Source of the DNA: Rhipidocladum racemiflorum
Taxonomy: Eukaryota > Streptophyta > Magnoliopsida > Poales > Poaceae
Assembly: GCA_036346355.1 (NCBI GenBank)
Contig: CM070588.1
Span: 12,633,914 to 12,697,913, forward strand
Direction of reading: 5' to 3'
DNA: 64,000 bases
The notes beneath the pieces are model-generated. The model had not been told where the DNA came from. It ran no database searches and was given only the letters and a program-made list of their open reading frames with translations. Shown here piece after piece: positions 57,996 to 64,000 of this stretch. Both the position numbers and the translations under genes were made by a program. Each line of letters opens with the position of its first letter. The first letter of the stretch is position 1.

Positions 57996-58668
57996 CTCGT
58001 TTGAGATGTGAATAGAAATGTCTATGGAATTGTTGAGCATAATGGAGGATTATACTCATGGGTTTGGTAGTCTTTGAGTGAGAAAGTGTGAGGGCGAGAC
58101 CCTCATAGGAAAAGAACAAGTTGAGGTTTGGTAAGAATTTACAGCTCTACCTTGGGCTAGGCGTAGAACTTTGGTTGTGGTTCGAAGGGTGGTCATGTTG
58201 GAAGTTGGTGTTGTCGGTCCAAACCTTGTTGAGAATATGGTTGGATTGTTAAAAAGTGATGATAATTTGAAATATAGTGATCTGTCGTGAACTTTGTCGT
58301 AGCTAGTTGTCCCTGGGTGTGTGTTATGCCCAGGAGGGGTAGAATGAAAGTATAGCGTGGTTTGTGGAAGAAAAGAAAAGTTTTGTCGATGAAGGCTATG
58401 TACGTAGATGACATTAGTTAATTTTGATTCTTTGTGAAAAGGGTCAAATAATTGGAAGAGATGGGATTATGTGTCATGATTGAGTTTGATGGAGTGTGGT
58501 AGTCAGGTTGGTTGTGATAGAAGTGCAAAGCGTTTGTCGCTTGTTCCGATTTTTTGTCGTTGTGCGATTGTTTTGTGCGGCTGAGAAGCCTTTTGTCCCT
58601 TGGGGACTTGGTAGTTGTTTTTGGTGTCCTTCGGATTCGAGGTCGAATCCTGTTGAAGGGGGGAAGAA
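57996..58668 (+). mobile_element. Family Y copy 2, interior segment 3 with 3' end
   Basis: Continues 36399 after the Tekay array. Collinear with Y1 from about 10050 on: GAGGGCGAGACCCTC-like block at 58090 against 10140, and TGTCCCTGGG at 58310 against 10358. Ends in an inverted repeat at 58633-58650 and the polypurine stretch GAAGGGGGGAAGAA before TGTGACAC. Confidence 0.72.
58633..58650 (+). other. Inverted repeat before the Y2 polypurine tract
   Basis: Arms GGATTCGA and TCGAATCC, eight perfect pairs, spacer GG. Confidence 0.78.
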
Positions 58669-58767
58669 TGTGACACTACGTTTTGGTGTGACATTACAGA
58701 TTGTGAAATTAGAGAAGAAAATCTTACGGCTAGAGGTTTACTCGCGTTTTTGGGCCTTTTGAAGTGT
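58669..58767 (+). other. 99-bp segment with an extra LTR-like start
   Basis: It begins TGTGACACTACG right after the polypurine tract, as an LTR should, yet 99 bp later a second start TGTGACACCACGG appears that matches LTR B at 61146. The segment may be the true LTR start of Y2 followed by another LTR, or an insertion. It has no gene. Confidence 0.45.
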
Positions 58768-61037
58768 TGTGACACCACGGAGTGTCGTAACCTTATTTAA
58801 CGTGCATGATAAGGTTAATAACATTATGAGATGTGGAATTAAGGTTAAAACTATAGGATATGGAGGTTAATAGCTTTTCCGGGCCGTTTCCGGGGTTTTG
58901 GGCCTTCCCGAGGGAGTTTGGGCCTTGGTGGGCTTTGGTGGGATGGAGTAGGTCTCCGTAACGGAGTAGGTTTGGGTGTGGGGGCTGGTAAAAGGGCTCC
59001 CCACCAGCCCTTTGGGCGTCCACCCCTGCCCCATGCGCCCCTAACCCTAGCCGCCACCCTTCCTCCTCCCTCCACCTCCTAGCCGCCCCATCTCTTGCCC
59101 CCATGGCGCCCCCATTGCTCCCCATTGCACACCACCTCTCCTCCACCCCCCTTGCTGCCCTAGGGTGACCTCCCCACCCCTGCATCCTCATGGATCCATC
59201 CGAGGAGCAAGGAGCGAGGTGCGAGGAGCGAGGAGCGAGGAGATCGATTGGAGTTTTCGTGCGTCGGGCAAAGGTATGATCATGGGGCTCCTCGGGGATG
59301 AGCTAGGTACTTTTATTAGGGAGTTTATCAAGATTTTAGATCAATTGGTGGTGCTGGATTGGAGTAATTTGGATTAGACCTAGATGTTGCCACGTTACTG
59401 TTTTGGGACAGCATGAGCAGTTGGGCTAGGGTTCTAGTTTTCGTCGATTTAGAATCCGAGTCTGTCCGTACGGATGTTGAAGAAGTTGTATATAATTTAA
59501 TTATCTTTCCGTGGACATAAAGCACGTTAAATTCCGATCAGCCGTTTGAAAGTTATGGCTGTTTTACCGAGCGTGTTAAAATCTGTGACGTAATTGGAAC
59601 ATATCACGGTAATCTGTAGATTAGACGACTTTAGAGTCCGAATCAGTCTTTCCATATACCTAGAGAAAGTTGGGAAATTTCCTAATATACGCGAGGATGT
59701 ACTTGTTTAATTGATTCGGAGTCCCAGAACTCAAGTTATGCTTTTTGCAAGCCTGCTGTCCCGTCGGGACAGAACCTCTGTTTTTAGGTTTTGCGAGTAG
59801 TGGGCAATGTCGGGTTAGATGGGGTTTTGCGTACTGTTTTGTGGGCATGATTGTGAGTGTGTGATGCCTATGTGCAGGTGGTGTGACACCGGGAGTGCCC
59901 TCGACTTCCCACAAATCCGTCGCCCGCGGTTGAGGCAAGTGTGTTGTAATGTATAGCGGAATCGTAGGTTGCTTGTGGAGATTAGATGAAAGATTGAATA
60001 CTTGCTATGATCACTTGCCATGCTTGCTGTTTTGCAATGATATATTGAGTATGATTATCATGATATGATGCTATGTGTCTATACTTATCATGATTCGATG
60101 CCCCATGTGTTTATGTGTACTATGACATGATGCCATATGTTTATGTACAAATGAGATATGATAATTGGCATAGTTGCATGCATGTCATGAGATGGGGCGA
60201 GGGCGGTGAGAAAGTCATAACTAGTCCGGGGAAGGTCGGTGAGAAAGTTATGACTAGTCCGGAACGCCATTGAGTAAGACCTACATCGTGATTCCATCCA
60301 CGTGGTGAATGGAAGCGAGGAGTAGGCACCCTCCATCTTCGGGATGGAAGGGGGAAAAGGGTGCACACCGACGGGTGTGTACTCAACCATACCGGTATGA
60401 GTTTCCAAGGAGATATGAGCATAACATTGCATTGCATTGCATTGCAATACATATTTAATGATGATGATGTTGTTATGTGCTCAAGTATGAGATGTTATAT
60501 GTGATGTAAGGTATTATTGTCTTGTAAATGATCTTGTTGTCCATTACAATATGCTTGCTGAGTTTTCGAACTCACGCTTGTGTTTTATGTTGTTTTTAGG
60601 TACTTTGAGATCGGCATGCGGGAAAAAGGGGTCTAGCTACACTTCTACACGTAGCTCCACCATCATAGTCCATAATTAATCACTTGGAGACATGATATTA
60701 AGAGTTGTGCCTTAAACTTAATGTATGGTTTAATTTAGCATGCTAGTGATTCCTTATTTGCTTCGTTATAGTTTATGAAGTAGTTGAGCGTAGTATTTTT
60801 TTGGCGTAATTTGATGTTATGTCCATTTATGTTGATGATATAGATGTCGTGTGCCATGTTATATCTTGCCATGATTGTGTTATTGTGTTAACTCATGGAA
60901 AAGCAAAGGAGATGCTGCCGAGATATCGGTTTTTAGCATATGTACCTTTGCTGGAATTTATGTTTAAATGTGGTATTTAGACGTTGTTTAGCTTATGTTT
61001 GGTAGCATTCGGGCATATTAAATGCCGGGGTGTTACA
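58768..61037 (+). repeat. Family Y-type LTR A (~2.27 kb)
   Basis: TGTGACACCACGG to GGGGTGTTACA. It is closely similar to LTR B along its length (GTTTCCGGGGATTTGGG-like block, GCACCCTCCATCTTCGG block, hairpin TGAGTT-TTCG-AACTCA at 60559-60574). ORFs in the C-rich zone near 58980-59200 are not supported. Confidence 0.8.
60559..60574 (+). other. LTR hairpin TGAGTT-TTCG-AACTCA (LTR A)
   Basis: Six perfect pairs closed by TTCG; flanks CTTGC and CGCTTG as in Y1. Confidence 0.72.
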
Positions 61038-61145
61038 CTCTTTTCTTCAGGTTTGAACCGTGAAGATTAGATCTCCGTGTGTTGTTGGTGTGGCGTAGTG
61101 GCAAGTCATGGATTCGAAGTCGAATCCTGTTGAAGGAGGGGAGAA
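61038..61145 (+). mobile_element. 108-bp remnant of a Y interior between LTRs A and B
   Basis: Its last part repeats the Y interior end: inverted repeat GGATTCGA / TCGAATCC at 61110-61127, then TGTTGAAGGAGGGGAGAA and the LTR start. The PBS side and all of the middle are missing. This makes LTR A and LTR B parts of one element line with a collapsed interior. Confidence 0.72.
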
Positions 61146-63326
61146 TGTGACACCACGGAGTGTCGTAGCCTTTTATAATGTGCATGATGAGGTCAAAAAC
61201 ATTATGAAGTGAGTAATTAAGGTTAAAACCATAGGGTATAGAGGTTAATAGCGTTTCCGGGCCGTTTCCGGGGATTTGGGCCTTTCCGGGGGAGTTTGGG
61301 CCTTAGAGAAGGGGTTGTGGGCTTTGGTGGGATGGAGTTTGAGTCTAAGTGGGAGTAGGAGTCCTGGTTGGGGGCCTTCCCCAGCTCCTTATTGCACCCC
61401 CACCCTATCCATTGCGCCCCCATGCAGCCCTTGTGCACTCTCCTCTAGCCCTAGCCGCCCCCTTGCTCCTCCCTTGCTTGTCATGCGCCCCCCATTGCTC
61501 CCCACCTCTCCACCACCTCTCCTCCACCCCTTGCTGCCCTTGGGTAGCCTCTCCATCCCTGCACCTCGACGATCCGTCCATTGGAGCGAGGAGCGAACCG
61601 GGAGGAGATCCATTGGGTTTTCGTGCGTTGGGCAAATGTATGGCCATGGGAAAACTCTGGGGTTTGGCTCGGCACTATTCTAAGGATCATTATCATGTTT
61701 TTAGATCAATTGGTGGTGCTGGAATTGAGTAGATTGGATTAGATCAAGAAGTTGTCACGTTCTCTGTTTCGGGCAGCATGAGCAGTCAACCTAGGGTTTG
61801 GTTTTTCGCCAATTTAGTATCGGGATTTGGTCGTACGGCTGTTGAAGAAGTTGTAGGTAATTTCAATACCTTACATTGCGTATAAAAAACTTTAAATGCC
61901 GCCTAGCCGTTAGAAAGTTATGATCGTTTTACCGAACGTATTAAAATCTGTGACGTGATTGGAACAGATCACGGTATTTTGTAGATTAAACAACTTTAGA
62001 ATCCGAACCAGTCTTTCTGTATAATTAGAAAAAGTTAGGAAATTTCCTAAGCTACACGAGGATATACTCGTTTAATTGATTCGGAGTCCCAGAACTCAAG
62101 TTGTGCCTTTTGGAAAGCTTCTGTCCCGATGGGATAGAACCTCTGTTTTTGGGTTTTGCGAGTAGTTGGCAATGTCGGGGTAGATGAGGGTTTGGGTACT
62201 ATTTTGTGGACATGATTGTGAGTATGTGGTCCCTATGTGCAGTTGGTGTGACCCTGGGGGTGCCTTCTACATCTCACCAATCCGTCGCCCGTGGTTGAGG
62301 CAAGTGTATTGGAATGGGTAGCGGGTCATTGTTTGCTAGATCGGTTGTGATTGAGATCTAATATATGATATGTTCGCATGCCATGCTTTAATGATTGCCA
62401 ATGATATGATGAATATGCTTACTATGTTATGATGCCATGTGTTAATGTAAAAGTGATTTATGATGTTGGCATATTTGCATACATGACATGGCATGATACA
62501 TGGCCCGGGCGGTGAGAAAGTCGTAACTAGTCCGGGGAAGGTCGGTGAGAAAGTTATGACTATTCTGGAGAGCCAATGAGTAAGTTCTACATCGTGATTC
62601 CATTCACCGCGGTGAACGGAAGCGATGAGTAGGCACCCTCCATCTTCGGAATGGAAGGGGGGAGAGGGTGCACACCGACGGGTGTGTACTCAACCATACC
62701 GGTATGAGTTTCCAAGGAGATATGAGCATCGCATCGCATTGCATTGCATACATAATGATGATGATAATGATATGTGATCATGAATGAGATGGTTTACATG
62801 ATGTGAGATATTATTGCTATGTAATTGTTCTTGTTGTACCATCGCAATATGCTTGCTGAGTTTTGAACTCACGCTTGTGTTTTCTTGTTGTTTTAGGTAC
62901 CATGAGACTGGCATGCGGGGAAGGGAAATAGTCACACTTCCAAGATTTAGCTTCACTAATTTGATTCCACAAGTCATTCAATTAGTTTTTGATAATAAAC
63001 TGCGTGTGATGATTATTGCTTTAAGGTTTAGCTTTGCTATATGAGAGTCTTATTGTTCGTTTGACTCTTGGAGACATTAAATGCTTGAAAGTAGACTTAT
63101 ATTGTCATTAAGTCTTTAATTATTGCTGTTTAGCTGTCTCTCATATTGCCTTATATTGCTTTACTGTGTTGCTTCTTCAAATGATGTTAAAACAAAGGAG
63201 ATGCTGCCGAAATCTCGGTTTTTAGCATGTGCGCCTTTGCTGGAATTTATGTTTAATTGTGATATTTAGTTGTTGTTTAGCTTATGTTTGGTAGCATTCA
63301 GGCATATTGAATGCTGGGGTGTTACA
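61146..63326 (+). repeat. Family Y-type LTR B (~2.18 kb)
   Basis: TGTGACACCACGG to GGGGTGTTACA; hairpin at 62857-62871. It ends exactly where Copia coding sequence (minus strand) begins, so 63326 is an insertion border. The next five bases, TCGAA, would be the target duplication whose partner lies outside or has been lost. Confidence 0.8.
62857..62871 (+). other. LTR hairpin TGAGTT-TTG-AACTCA (LTR B)
   Basis: Six perfect pairs with a three-base loop; flanks CTTGC and CGCTTG. Confidence 0.72.
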
Positions 63327-64000
63327 TCGAATATCATCGAGATGCACATCACTCCCACTGATTTCTTTGGAAAGAAACTCTTTCTCCAAAAAGACACCAT
63401 TTCGAGCAACAAAAACTTTGTTCTCGTTTTTTTTGTAAAAGTAATATCCTTTTATTTCTTTAGGATACCCCACAAAGAAGCAATTTTCTGATTTAGGTGT
63501 GAGTTTATCTGATTGCAAATGTTTTACATAAGCCTCGCATCCCCATATCTTGAGAAATGACAACATGGGACTTCTCCCAGTGCATATCTCATATGGCATC
63601 TTCTCAACAGAATTTGATGGGACCCTATTCAATGTGAACGCAGCTGTCTCTAGAGCGAAACCCCAGAAGGATAATGGCAGATCTGTTTGGCTCATCATTG
63701 ACCGAACCATATCTAACAAAGTTCGGTTCCGTCGTTCGGACACGCCATTCCATTGTGGCGTTCCTGGTGGAGTAAGTTGCAGAAAGATTCCACATTACTG
63801 TAGATGATCACGAAACTCTTGGCTCAAGTATTCGCCCCCACGATCTGATCGTAAGTGTTTTACTAATTTGCGAAGTTGATTTTGTACTTCGTTCTGAAAT
63901 TCTTTGAACTTTTCAAAAGTTTCAGATTTATGCCTCATTAAGTAGATGTATCCATATCTACTAAAGTCATCGGTAAAAGTTACAAAGTACTGAAATCCAC
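63327..64000 (-). pseudogene. pol: Copia integrase (Angela-related), cut by the Y insertion
   Basis: Minus strand from 64000: FTDDFSRYGYIYLM with the first core Asp region, LRSDRGGEYLS with the second Asp, a stop near 63803, then LTPPGTPQWNGVSERRNRTLL with the Glu. It continues through TDLPLSFWGFALETAAF and WGCEAYVKHLQSDKLTPKS to FLEKEFLSKEISGSDVH. The frame then runs into the LTR (last about 15 codons are not Copia). It is similar to but distinct from the copy at 3320-4873. The rest of the element lies beyond both borders. Confidence 0.88.

Noticed and set aside
58793..59191. 132-codon minus-strand ORF in LTR A
   Set aside because: Complement of the same C-rich zone; no family match and frame not kept in LTR B.
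61276..61732. ORFs rich in Pro, Ser and Leu in LTR B
   Set aside because: C-rich leader zone of the LTR; LTR A does not keep the frames.

Overview
This window is intergenic DNA from a large plant genome, almost certainly a grass (Poaceae). The evidence is an Angela/BARE-type Copia element, Tekay-type chromoviruses with about 3.4-kb LTRs, and a Tat-lineage Gypsy element with a G-GCGCC primer-binding site. I find no cellular gene, tRNA, rRNA or CRISPR array. Essentially every base can be assigned to an LTR retrotransposon or to a small DNA transposon inside one. A Pooideae or Triticeae-like host is plausible, but the species is not determined.

Layout. 1-7753: Angela-like Copia element on +, its 5' LTR cut by the window edge and its coding region badly broken. 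7754-14298: 3' part of a large element called family Y here (non-coding interior, then a 3.16-kb LTR); the LTR holds a 165-bp hAT-type MITE. 14299-15193, 34178-36399 and 57996-58668: three pieces of the interior of a second Y copy (Y2), split by later insertions. 15194-34172: a 4.1-kb solo LTR (family W) with target duplication GTTAA. Inside it, 17462-32334 is a solo Tekay LTR with duplication CAATC. Inside that, 19406-30782 is a complete 11.4-kb Tat/Retand-like Gypsy element on -, with duplication GAAGG. 36400-57990: a Tekay array LTR-interior-LTR-interior-LTR with one outer duplication, GCATT. 58669-63326: two Y-type LTRs separated by only 108 bp. 63327-64000: Copia integrase on -, the DNA into which Y material was inserted.

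How the parts work. Each autonomous element shows gag, protease, reverse transcriptase, RNase H and integrase, in Copia order (integrase before RT) or Gypsy order (integrase last). The Tekay interiors also carry a 239-codon ORF before gag and a chromodomain-like tail on integrase. The Tat element carries a spliced-looking antisense ORF of the putative-gypsy-type-transposon family and a second RNase H. Family Y and the solo LTRs have no coding capacity and would depend on proteins from other elements.

Most interesting signals: (1) the five-part Tekay array with a single target duplication; (2) a hairpin in the LTRs of three families whose sequence changes while pairing is kept; (3) an inverted repeat directly before the polypurine tract in three families, again with paired changes; (4) the pre-gag ORF; (5) differences between near-identical copies concentrated at CAG/CTG, which suggests methylation-linked sequencing error rather than true decay.
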